A DNA stretch of 64,000 bases from Crambe crambe. Its lineage: Eukaryota; Porifera; Demospongiae; Poecilosclerida; Crambeidae. The notes beneath the pieces are model-generated. The model ran no database searches. It was given only the letters and a program-made list of their open reading frames with translations, and was not told the origin of the DNA. The position numbers and the translations under genes were made by a program. This document shows positions 11,101-20,424 of the stretch, piece by piece (the first letter of the stretch is position 1; each line of letters opens with the position of its first letter). The DNA is taken from NCBI GenBank assembly GCA_963924555.1, contig OZ004586.1, positions 7,336,501 to 7,400,500 on the forward strand. Reading direction: 5' to 3'.

Positions 11101-11182
11101 CTTACGTTTAGCTGGTGGAGTGTTGGAGGCAGAGGCAGACTGGTCAGAATGATCACTGTCACTGGACAAGGATGAGTCATTC
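8131..11182 (-). CDS. NLR-1 main exon: basic linker, NACHT, LRRs, conserved tail
   Basis: This is the large last exon of a cytosolic NLR-type sensor. The exon starts at 11,182 after acceptor CATTACAG and needs two bases from the previous exon. The mini-exon at 12,727-12,769 supplies them. The order is as follows. First comes a Ser/Lys/Arg-rich linker of about 115 residues (SSLSSDSDHSDQ, KRKKPS, KHKKSKKRQ). The NACHT follows, with Walker A GPPGIGKST (about 10,558-10,584), Walker B VLFILDGFDE (about 10,340-10,370) and sensor-like RLVTSRPS. Next are helical NACHT-associated regions with LGLMNAVKEMYVCEG and SFLHLSIQEFLAAWYVS, then several RNase-inhibitor-type LRRs (KGVQELCKIISTSSTLTELQL). The tail has LRRSQSLCDLRTLHF and YQSCPDLLEMQALQNMHPLL. 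The frame is uninterrupted. Family knowledge says NACHT hydrolyses NTP to drive oligomerisation; the ligand is unknown. Confidence 0.9.
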
Positions 11183-12726
11183 CTGTAATGGATAGAGTGC
11201 AGTGACATTTCATGATAATATATTAACACAATGATATCCAGGATACATAAGCTAAATGTAGTTGCTAGACCTTTTCCACTTTCTCATAAAATAAAAGCAT
11301 ATTCATTGAAGGGTGAAAGGTCTAGGAACTCTAGTGGCCACCCATGCCTTGCTTGCCATGCTGGAAATCTGTGGAACTGTGGGAAATGTGTTCATTTGAT
11401 ACTAAAGCTATTCCCAAGGACCTCATGCTCCTAGATTCTGCCTACAGAACAGGTTTATTATATTCAAATATTGCCATGGTATGTAGTATGGTAAGTGGGT
11501 AATAGTCTCCGACATCGATATTGCAGTGTGGTAATGGTCATTAATGTTATAAACACACCTCAAGTCATATGGAGCTAGTCAGTAGCAACGTATGTTTGGC
11601 ACAGATGGGAACCCAGTATAGCAGTTATACCCAAAAGTTGTAGCCAAAAGGATAATATGGCAGCAGCGATGTAGGGTTTATGTCAATTGTAGGGTTTGTC
11701 AATTCTGCAGAGCTTATGAAGTACATAGCCAGCACCTTGTTTCCGTACTTTTTATAGTCATGTACTCAAGCCTACATCACTCTTTCATTTGGAAGAAATG
11801 TTTTTACTCTCATAACGTAATAGTAGTACAGCATGTGCATAATGTGCATGTTATAAATGTGATTTCTACAGCCTTAGGCGCTAGGCATTGGCACTAGACT
11901 AATCTAAGTGGATTGTAGGCACTAGGCTTTATCTAAGCACTTCATGGAAGCATTACAGCTTTCTACTGCCACTTGCATAACTCAACAGCAAAATCTTCAA
12001 GGAGTTGAAGCACAAATGAACATCAGCTCAAAAAGCCTATAGGAATACTAGCTTGCTGGCTTGCTTGCTGTGACGCATATGGAACTATGGTACAAGTCTA
12101 TGGTTACTCATGTGGACAGATAATTATGCAGTTACAATATTTATCCAGTTCAGAATCCGGGATATAAATCCACTTTATGTGTAAACTGTCAAATTGAATC
12201 TGCATTAAATTCTGTGGGTTGAATTCTGGATTTAATTCCTGGATTTTAATCTGGATAAGGTGTTTACACATGTCACTAATCTGGATTCTGATCTGGATAA
12301 AGTGCCGTGTAAACAGGGCTATACTCTATCAGCAAGAACCTCCCAAGTCACTCCATCAAAGGACATATTTGAGATTGGTTGTCTCACATTGGGAAGCTAA
12401 ATGTATTAGCAAGCATTGCGCTTCCTTAGTATGGCAAGTTGGTAATGGTCTCCAACATCTTTTATTCCAATGTGGTAATGGTCATCATTGTTATCAACAC
12501 ACTTCCTTATTCCAGGTGGGTAAGCTCTCGAGCAGTTTATTGGATGTCTAACATCTTTGGTTAGAAAATACAGCATAGATGTAGGGACTCCCTGCTATAA
12601 AAGAATGTTCCTTTTACTCCCACTTTTCATTCATGAGTACCCCCCACCCCAACCACAAATTTTCTTCCTACAACTTTGAAGGATCTTGAGCAGGTAACCA
12701 TTCAGTATAGCTATGTAGTTACTTAC
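11183..12726 (-). other. NLR-1 intron before NACHT exon
   Basis: No coding signal. The block next to the exon (11,183-11,600) is conserved in NLR-3, -4 and -5. It includes GTGTTAATATATTATCATGAAATG, which gives a false in-frame extension (MLIYYHEMSLHSIHYR) of the NACHT frame. 12,130-12,320 holds an inverted pair (TTATCCAG-TCAGAATCC / GGATTCTGATCTGGATAA), probably a MITE, repeated at 58,875-59,075. Confidence 0.5.
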
Positions 12727-12769
12727 AGTGCAGTGTTGTTGGGAGGATCTGCACCAACTTCAACACAAC
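12727..12769 (-). CDS. NLR-1 mini-exon joining effector to NACHT exon
   Basis: A 43 nt exon between acceptor GTGTAATAG and donor GTAAGTAAC encodes xCVEVGADPPNNTAL. It enters in phase 1 and leaves in phase 2, exactly what the Death exons (13,595-14,411) and the NACHT exon need. Homologues lie at 33,362-33,404, 43,053-43,095 and 59,503-59,536. Confidence 0.7.
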
Positions 12770-12950
12770 CTATTACACAAAGAAAGAAGTACCATGATGA
12801 AAATAATTTACTTTTTGATCACCCACAAAATGTAAGTCACATATGTTCCTTCCCACCACCAGAATTCATTCACTTTATGTACCTTTCCAAGAGTCTCAAA
12901 ATAGTCACTATATAATATTGTGTGGACTTAATCCTGTTGAAGTGACTGCT

Positions 12951-13230
12951 ATGGACACTTTGCTCAAGTGTACAAGACAATTGGAAACTTTGTGTGGAGA
13001 CAGAGACATTGCACACTAAGAAAGTTTTCTCAAGAAAGATGTCATTGACACAAATTCAAGACTGTCACATGTTTGTATGTTAGTAAGTGAAGCTCAATCT
13101 TCACAATTACCACAAGCTATTCCACAGCAATATGAAGAAGTAGCTATGAGGACATTGTGAATCTGGATAAAGAGTATGAGACTCTACATCCATACAGTGA
13201 CTGAATCCAGGTGGTGGTAAAGGACAAAGG
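12951..13230 (+). pseudogene. inverted, broken CARD exon inside NLR-1
   Basis: On the + strand, opposite to NLR-1, this stretch matches the NLR-5 CARD exon base for base over long runs: ACAAGACAATTGGAAACT, GGAGACAGAGACATT, CCACAGCAATATGAAGAAGTA, GGATAAAGAGTATGAGACTC. It has an early stop (after GDRDIAH), internal deletions and another stop near the end, so it cannot code. 12,790-12,895 carries a direct-orientation copy of the same exon's 3' edge, so this is an inverted duplication with loss and not a simple flip. The Death exons now provide the effector domain of this locus. Confidence 0.75.
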
Positions 13231-13594
13231 TCATCTGTTATAAGACTAACTTAGGATCCCACATAACAATACCAATGTCCCTATAAGGTGCTCTAGAGAT
13301 GTTGGGGAGTGATGATATCAAGTGCCTGTAAAGACACTTTAAGTGGACATGTCCACTATAATAGTGAATAGCATATCATGTACACACAAATATGTTCTAC
13401 CATATATAGAAAATGGAGTGCTGCACTCAAGGTCAAAAGTGACAACTTATTCTAGGACATAATTAATTAATGTTGGACCAATGCTACATCAACCTCAGTG
13501 TGCATGGTCTAAGTAATTTACACAGAGGACCCTTGGGGTGTGTGAATGGCACAAAGACCTACTCCTCAGTGTACTACCTAGTGCATATACTTAC

Positions 13595-14411
13595 TTCTTT
13601 CATTGGTGGTTCTTTGTATAAGCTCACAGACTTTTTCAGCAGTGTATGTATCTCCTCCTGCTAAACAAACCTTCAAAAGGTTTCCATATGTTGCATCTGC
13701 TTTGATCTTTCCCTTCCAAACAAGTAAAACCTCTATCCTGAAGGATCATAGTTGAATATTCATAAAGTAATCCCACACCACCCATAACAAATAAACAAAC
13801 AAACAGACAGACGAACAAACAAACAAACAAACAAACAAACACCACCAACAACACAAAAACTCCTTTGGAGTCATTAGCTTTGTTAATTCTCCTCCTTGGT
13901 ATTCCAAGGTTTTATTTATTGGGAAAGTATCACTGATCCAGGGATGCATTTAGGATTCTACTTATGGGGCTGTTTGGCATTTCGAGGGGGGGGGGCAAAG
14001 CTAATGTGCCTATTCGTATGGAATACCTTTATCAATAGGTTACTAAATCTCAAGGGGGGAAGTCCTCCCGGTCCCCCTAAATACATATTGTAACACATTC
14101 AGGCTACATAACATGCTCTTAACACATTTTATCTTTTTGAGAAGTTACAGTGTTTGGGGACCTATCTATATCAGATGAAATTCTACTAACCTCTCAATGA
14201 TAGGTTGGGTAGGATCACTTCTGCCCACTTTCTTGATGTCTGAAATGTCAGTTCGTGTAAGATGCAATTGAACTGCCAACTTTGTCTCCCATTCAGTTAT
14301 ATGTTTGGCTATCTCAGGAAGATCACGATCAGAGTCCACTATCTCCTTCAACTTCCACTGCTTGGAAGGATCAATGAGCTTGTTGACATATTTTTTCAAC
14401 TCATCAGCCAT
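13595..14411 (-). CDS. NLR-1 Death domain exons (two exons)
   Basis: Exon 1 (14,411-14,191) starts at ATG in AAAATGG context and ends at AG/GTTAGT in phase 2. Exon 2 (13,737-13,595) starts after CCTTCAG and ends at A/GTAAGT in phase 1. Joined, they give a Death fold. The first half has EWETKLAVQLHLTRTDISDI; the second half has IEVLLVWKGKIKADATYGNL then a LLKVCLAGG-TAEKVCELI end. Such domains recruit adaptors or kinases by homotypic contact. The exit phase fits the mini-exon at 12,727-12,769, so I assign it to NLR-1. Other full NLRs here have CARD-like exons in this position. A separate small Death gene is less likely but possible. Confidence 0.7.
13789..13840. repeat. AAAC microsatellite
   Basis: This is an (AAAC)n tract with a few AGAC/GAAC variants, inside the intron between Death exon 2 and exon 1. 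Cys/Val/Phe-rich - strand frames across it are artefacts. Confidence 0.85.
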
Positions 14412-15150
14412 TTTCTGAAAGTTAATGCACACAGTTACAGGGCCGGAGCCATAGGTCAGGTTTTAAGGTTTCAACCTGACCACTTTTTGTCCCAAAAATT
14501 AATGTTAGCTACTTTACTTAACTTTGCTTCAGCAAACTACAAGGCCCTGAGGAAGATTTTGAAAGTAAACCAATATCTTGGTGTGGTAGAGATAGTGGGA
14601 ATACGGTCAGACTGAATGGGCTTATCAAATTGGTGTGGTAGGTTGTGTAGGTAAATCACATGGCCCTTGCTAGGAAATGCCCTCTCCCTCCCTCCCTCCT
14701 GCTTCTTTAGATTTAGTGTTTAGCCATCAGATTGTTAGTTATAGCTAGCTATCTAGCTAGACGGCTATTGACAGTGATCCCTGAGATAGTCCAGACACTT
14801 CCACCAATGGCAACTTCTATCCTTAGCCTGGGGGAGGGGGTGTCTTGGCATGCAGAGAAAGGTGTTGAGTTTTTGCTATGATTAATATTGGTGTGTTTTT
14901 GTTCAATCACATACAATGGCTTTCTACAGTACTTATAATTTGCATTTTACTAGTGCACTTGCCAACCTGATAAAGACACTGTGGGGAGATAACCCAGAGG
15001 GATCCTGGTGTAAATACTCTGGTAATATGGTCAGACTTATGTTAGACTTGTGTATGGTCATTGCAACTAGGCATGTTTCGGCCTTTATAATTGTAACTCT
15101 CAGAACAGAAGTGAAGTCACTGACTATTAAAGAATTGCCACATGCACACA

Positions 15151-15309
15151 CTCTATACAGAGGATTGCAGGTTGGTTGGTTGAGGGAGAAGATTTTTCTT
15201 ATTGACATATTATACCACTAGCCATTGTTCAGAACAATAGCTAGTGGCCTCTTATGTAAACAAGCAAAGTCTTGAGGCTCCCTCAACCAACCTGCAATCC
15301 TCTGTAGTC
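15151..15309. mobile_element. foldback element
   Basis: The left arm CAGAGGATTGCAGGTTGGTT... and the right arm CTCAACCAACCTGCAATCCTCTG form an inverted repeat of about 30 bp. A smaller nested palindrome lies between them (TAGCCATTGTTCAGAACAATAGCTA). Confidence 0.55.
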
Positions 15310-15819
15310 TTCCTGAGGCATACAATATTATCCACATGAACATAATTATCATGTATATAATTATTCCATCTACAAGGCCCTGATGAGCCTATGGGGGTAT
15401 CTTGTAGTGGGAATGTGGAATGTGGTCAGGCTCTTATCAAATTTGCAGCTGTTGGTGTGGTAGTTGTGTAAATCACACATGGCCCTTGCTTCATGCTGTA
15501 TCCTGCTTCTTTAGCTATCTAAAGCTAGATGGCTACTGTAATCCCTGATACGTAGTCCAGACACTTCCATCAATGACAACTTCTCCAGAGGGGGTGAAAC
15601 AGTCCTGTCTTGGCATGCAGATAAAGTAAAGGAGAGGTGTTGAGTTTTGACTAGTGTTGGTGTGTTTTGTTCAGTCGTATTGCAATGGCTTAGCTACTAG
15701 CTACAGTATTTTTCATTTGCAATGTGAATTAATGCATAGTGCTGTGCACTTTGAAATAGCTATCTGCCAATCTGATGAGACACTGTGGGGAGATAACCCA
15801 TAGAGGGAATACTCTGGTA

Positions 15820-15958
15820 CAGTGGATTGCAGTGATCTTGCAACGTAACACCAAACCAAAATTTACATAGCTTCCTTTGAAAAGCCACAATTAAGTCAGT
15901 TGAAAGGAGGCTATGTAAATTTTGGTTTGGTGTTTGAATTTCATGTTGCAATCCACTG
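15820..15958. mobile_element. TA-flanked MITE, family M1, copy 1
   Basis: Ends read TA/CAGTGGATTGCA ... TGCAATCCACTG/TA. The inner arms contain ACCAAACCAAAATTTACATAG inverted as CTATGTAAATTTTGGTTTGGT. TA flanks and CAGT ends suggest mobilisation by a Tc1/mariner-type transposase. Related copies lie at 17,015-17,131 and 37,170-37,324. Confidence 0.75.
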
Positions 15959-17014
15959 TATATACTGTCCATTGTAGGTTGGTTGTCAGGAAGGATTGGG
16001 GAATAGGTGGATACAGTTTGTCCTATGGTTTACACAACTGCATGGATTGTATAGGACATGAAAGGATTGTGTTTCTTAGGTCCTTGTAAGCCACTACCTA
16101 TTTCTCATTCCTTATGGACAACCATCCTGAAATCTACAGTATGTTCAGACTTCTAGCTAATTTGTGGTAGGCTGTGTATGGTCATTGCAATTATGCATGT
16201 TTGTGAAATTGCTTAATGATCACTCCAGTAGTACTCACTCCTTCAACAATTAAGTTCGGTATCTCCTCCCTTCCCCCCAAGGAAATCCAGCTCATCCACT
16301 GCATGAACAGCTACAAGGAATGTCTCACTTGAGAAACATTACAAGGAAGGTTATAAGCTCATGTGGAATTTGGATGTGACTTAAAATAGGTCAGCTATTC
16401 ATCAATGATAAATTGGCAGCTCAGTAATTTCTAAATAGGCTATTATAGTGAAAACTGAAAGCCTAACAGATAGCATGAAGTTGCATTGCATATCATTTTG
16501 AATTCTCTTGACCCACCAACTTTTGTACCCTTATGGTGATGGATGTGGTCTAATTCCATCACCTTGTCAACCTAGTGATTCAAAACTGGGAACTATTCCC
16601 TCCATATTTCTCTCATCTCACTTCTATAACCAAAAGGAAAGTGGTCTGGTATACCTCATACCCAAAGGCCAGACTAGTCTAGCTATACTGCTTAGTACAG
16701 ACCTTGACTATAAACCCACCTTTCTCTCAGAAGTGAAGTTGCTGACAATTGCCACACACTAGTCTTGCTGATACGCAAACAATATGATCCACATGAACAG
16801 TATAGTTTATATTATAGCCCTAGCTAAACCAATGTGGTAGAGATAGTGGGAATATGGTCAGACTTCAGAATGGGCTTATCAAATTGGCGTGGTAGATTAT
16901 GTTTCACATGGCCCTTGCTAGGGAACTTCATGCTGTATGTGAAGGTCATTACTGGATGCCCCCTCCCTCCCTCCCTCCTTCCTGCTTCTTTAGATTTAGT
17001 GTTTAGCTATTATA

Positions 17015-17131
17015 CAGCAGATTGCAGTGATCTTGCAATACAAATTCAGAACAGCAAAACCAAAATTTACATAGCCTCCTTTCAAAATAACCCAATTCCA
17101 GAGCCATTTGCAAGATCACTGCAATCTGCCG
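17015..17131. mobile_element. TA-flanked MITE, family M1, copy 2
   Basis: Ends read TA/CAGCAGATTGCAGTGATCTT ... GATCACTGCAATCTGCCG/TA. It keeps the AAAACCAAAATTTACATAGCC arm but is shortened inside. The sister repeat unit at 14,708-14,745 (TTTAGTGTTTAGCCATCAGATTG) lacks the insertion. Confidence 0.7.
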
Positions 17132-17559
17132 TATACCATCAGATTGTTAGTTATAGCTATCTATCTAGCTAGATGGCTACTGATAGTGATCCCTGAGATA
17201 GTCCAGACACTTCCACCAACGGCAACTTCTATCCTTAGCCCGAGCCCGGGGTAGGGGGGGAGGGGGGGTGGGGGGCTTGGCATGCAGATAAAGTAAAGGA
17301 AAGGTGCGGAGTTTTTGCTATGATTATAGTGTTGGTGTGTTTTTGTTCAATCACATGCAATGGCTTTCTTCAGTACTTATAATATCATGTATTTACTAGT
17401 GCACTTGCCAACCTGATAAGATACTGTGGGGAGATAACCCATAAAGGGATCCTGGTGTGGTTGAGATAAATACTCTGGTAATATGGTCAGACTTCTATTA
17501 GGCTGTGTATGGCTCTCATGCATGTTTCCTGAAATTGCTTTATGATAATGATCACTGTC

Positions 17560-18175
17560 ACAGCATGCATTATGAAGGTAAATGAAAAAAAAAGAGATAC
17601 TTTCTACACTTTTTATAACATATTTTTGAAACCATATCCCCTCAGTGCAGCTAAGCCCATAGAAGCTATGATAAAGGTCTCCTAAGTACCTGTGGTGATT
17701 TTAGAAGTTTTTTTCAACCACTGAGGTCATGTCATGTCTTCCATATGGGGGGTGTAAAGTTGTAACTAAGTACACTATTGGAAAGCTCTCAAAGAAAGCT
17801 CTCTTTTGAGACCTAAATCAAGCTTATAGGGGGTAGTATAATGAAGATATGGACATTTTAAAAATTCAAATTATTATGGAATAATCTATATTGATCTTCT
17901 CTTAAAATAATTATGTTGGACAAGGACGCAGACCAGATGGAGGAAAAAGAATAACGATTGTATATTATACCATGCCTCTGATGATAGAGGGATGGGTGGG
18001 AGGGATGAGTAGAGTAGCTAGTTGCTTGGTCACTTGCATTTGCCTTGACTAACTGGCTAAGCATGTGTGCAAGCATGTCACAATACAACTGCTCCGTGTG
18101 GCCCACACTACAGTATTGCATATATGAACATCCTGCTGCTGAGAGAGAACCCCCCATCATTAACTCTGTTTAATA
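17560..18175. other. no gene seen
   Basis: AT-rich DNA. A - strand open frame of 100 codons (17,858-18,160) has no recognisable motif and no splice or start context I can defend. Confidence 0.5.
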
Positions 18176-18179
18176 TTTA

Positions 18180-19010
18180 ACATTAGCATCATGGGGTGTA
18201 AACGTGTATGGTAGTCTGGTGCCCTGAACTCTGGTTGGTAGCATCCAGCATTCAGCAAGTAATGGGGTGTAAACGTGTATGGTAGTCTGGTGCCCTGAAC
18301 TCTGGTTGGTAGCATCCAATATGAAATGTAACAATTTCAGCAAGTAGCTAATGGGGTGGAAATGTGAACTCTTGTTTGGTAGCTTCCAACATTCAGCATG
18401 AAAAGTAGTAGTGGAGTGGAAACGTGTATGGTAGTCTGGTGCCCTGAACTCTTGGTTGGTAGCATCCAACATTCAGGATGAAATGTAAGTAATGGGATGG
18501 AAATGTGTATATGGTAGTCTGGTGCCCTGAACTCTGGTTGGTAGCTAGCATCCATGAAATGTAACATTCAGCAAGTAATGGGGTGGAAATGTGTATGGTA
18601 GTATGGTGCCCTGAACTCTGGTTTGTAGTATCCATGAAATGTAACATTCAGCAAGTAATGGGGTACGTGTGGTGCCCTGAACTCTGGTTGGTAGCATCCA
18701 ACATTTAGTATGAAATGTAGGATTCAGCAAGTAATGGGATGGAAATGTGTATATGGTAGTCTGGTGCCCTGAACTCTGGTTGGTAGCATCCATGAAATGT
18801 AACATTCAGCAAGTAATGGGGTGGAAATGTGTATGGTAGTATGGTGCCCTGAACTCTGGTTTGTAGTATCCATGAAATGTAACATTCAGCAAGTAATGGG
18901 GTACGTGTGGTGCCCTGAACTCTGGTTGGTAGCATCCAACATTTAGTATGAAATGTAGGATTCAGCAAGTAATGGGGTGGAAACATTTATGGTAGTCTAG
19001 TACCCTGAAC
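18180..19010. repeat. minisatellite with higher-order repeat
   Basis: About ten tandem copies of a 70-120 bp unit are built from CAGCAAGTAATGGGGTG, GTGTATGGTAGTCTGGTG, CCCTGAACTCTGGTTGGTAG and CATCCA(ACATT). A compound segment of about 190 bp at 18,549-18,739 is repeated almost exactly at 18,788-18,978 (offset about 239 bp), which shows a second duplication layer. Overlapping - strand frames rich in repeated HQTTIH are translations of the repeat. Confidence 0.9.
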
Positions 19011-19340
19011 TCTATGGTAGTCAGCATTCGTAGAGATGTCCTCTTCAGGGAGAACTTCTGAATCAGCAAGTCTTGATCATTGTAGCATTTTTATATCTCC
19101 TATTATTGTACATACAGGGAAGCTCAGTGTCCTGGGCACAAGAAAGAGAAGCGTGACCATGATTGTGTTACAGATACTGCTGTGAAGGTACTTTGAGTTT
19201 ACTGCTCCTATTAACATTACATGGTTTTTATTAACAATGAAGAAATTAGAAAAAAAACTTTTGGAACAGAATGCACCTTATCTTTTTGGAGAGTAACAAC
19301 CATGGGTCCTTAATCAACCCCTCTTCTAGAAAACAATGTT
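19011..19340. other. no gene seen
   Basis: Short unique stretch after the minisatellite. Words from 19,240-19,320 (GAACAGAATGCACCTTATC, CATGGGTCCTTAAT) recur at 19,505-19,565, flanking the foldback element. Confidence 0.45.
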
Positions 19341-19347
19341 CCTCAAC

Positions 19348-19507
19348 TAGTCACCAGTATCCTCTATGCTAGTACTAACTATATCTGCACTTGATGATCT
19401 ATATCTCTATTCCTAGTTGAGGAACATTATTTTCCTCAACTAGGAATAGAGATATAGGTCATCAAGTGCAGATATAGTTTGTACTAGCATAGAGAATACT
19501 GGTGACC
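19348..19507. mobile_element. near-perfect foldback element
   Basis: Arms of about 75 bp are separated by a few bases. The left arm starts GTCACCAGTATCCTCTATG and passes through ATATCTGCACTTGATGA to CTAGTTGAGGAA. The right arm is its reverse complement with few mismatches, ending ATAGAGAATACTGGTGAC. Similar GAACAGAATGCACCTTATC blocks flank both sides. Confidence 0.8.
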
Positions 19508-19834
19508 ATTAGAACAGAATGCACCTTATCGTTTAGGACAGTAGTGGCCATGGGTCCTTAATATTTTTTGACCATTCCTCTTCTTGAATATTATATTACT
19601 CTTTTACATTGATGGAAGCAAGTGAGATGCTCTGAGATTAATTCATACTCCTTCCTCAATGTATTAGATATATTACACTTGCCTGAATCCATGCCATTTA
19701 GCTAGATTTTCATCCGTAGCTTATTGAGTAGCTGCAAGTAGCACTGCAAGTAGCTGCTTTAATCCGAATGTATGGGGTTAAATAAATTTAAAGATGACGT
19801 CATTTAGGTCCTTAGAAATGGGTCCTAGCCAAAA

Positions 19835-20100
19835 ATTCCTGGATATGCAGCATCTGATCCTCTTCTTCTCCCTTTTCCCTCGTCTAGCGGTCCTTAGCTA
19901 ACATCCCAATAACCAAAGCCTTGCTTGAGGTAAGTCTTTGATACATGCATGAAGTTTGACCTACCTCCTGTGTCCTTCCAGCCACTCACAAATCTCCTCC
20001 TCCTTGTACTACTCACCTGTCGTCGTCCTCTTGAAGGCACTACTTTTTTCGCTCGTCTTGGCAAACCCTGTTGCAAAGACTGTGTGTAGGCACACAAAGT
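19835..20100 (+). pseudogene. PDZ-LIM leader block fused to last LIM exon remnant (unit 2)
   Basis: The promoter-like block (CTTCTTCTCCCTTTTCCCTCGTCTAG, then GGTAAGTCTTTGATACATG) runs directly into the last LIM exon sequence at about 20,020 (CTGTCGTCGTCCTCTTGAAGG ... AAGACTGTGTGTAG). All other exons are deleted, and the normal CTTTCAG acceptor is replaced. It shows that unit 2 once had the same PDZ-LIM/NLR arrangement. Confidence 0.6.
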
Positions 20101-20424
20101 CATTAATGAAGTGTACAACTCTATAGTGAAGCAGATGAGTATTCAATGTAGCCATTATAAACTCTTCTTTTTTATATGAGTAGCTATTTTTGTTGCAGAC
20201 TTACAATGTATTCAATAGTCTAGTGCATGTCGTCATCACGTTATAAGAAGCTTAAGTTTTGAAAAGAAGATGGTCACGCATACGCAAGATAAATTAACCA
20301 CCAATCAAATAATGGAATTTTTATTTGATGAGTGAAGAGTTCAAAAGAGCTACATGAATTAATTAGCATGAAAGGATGTTCAGTATTGGAATAGTTTAAC
20401 AAAAGAGACACTTTTAGTGTTTTT

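Larger units (their letters stand above)
14540..17560. repeat. three diverged copies of a ~0.8 kb non-coding unit
   Basis: Three blocks (about 14,540-15,080; 15,375-16,200; 16,825-17,530) share the same word order: GTGGTAGAGATAGTGGGAAT, CACATGGCCCTTGCT, CCTGCTTCTTTAG, GTCCAGACACTTCCA, TTGGCATGCAGA, GGTGTGTTTTTGTTCA, CACTGTGGGGAGATAACCC, AATATGGTCAGACTT. No conserved open frame runs through them. The copies differ by nested MITE insertions. Origin is unknown. Confidence 0.65.

Noticed and set aside
10526-11152. + strand open frames antisense to the NLR exons (also at 30,908, 41,342, 57,155)
   Set aside because: They mirror the conserved coding strand; no start context, splice signal or known domain.
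11183-11229. N-terminal MLIYYHEMSLHSIHYR extension of the NLR-1 NACHT frame (similar in NLR-3, -4 and partly -5) as a real start
   Set aside because: It lies before a strong acceptor (CCATTACAG) conserved in all four copies, and the mini-exon phase fits splicing at that acceptor. The apparent first codon is GTG, not ATG.
13636-13949. Val/Cys/Phe-rich - strand frames as a membrane protein
   Set aside because: They are translations of the AAAC/GTTT microsatellite; the real coding content nearby is Death exon 2 in another frame.
18170-18986. Overlapping - strand frames with repeated HQTTIH peptides as a repeat protein
   Set aside because: They follow the minisatellite in several frames, change frame between units, and lack a shared start or splice structure.
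18180-19010. CRISPR array
   Set aside because: The repeats have no unique spacers of constant length, and the sequence is from an animal.
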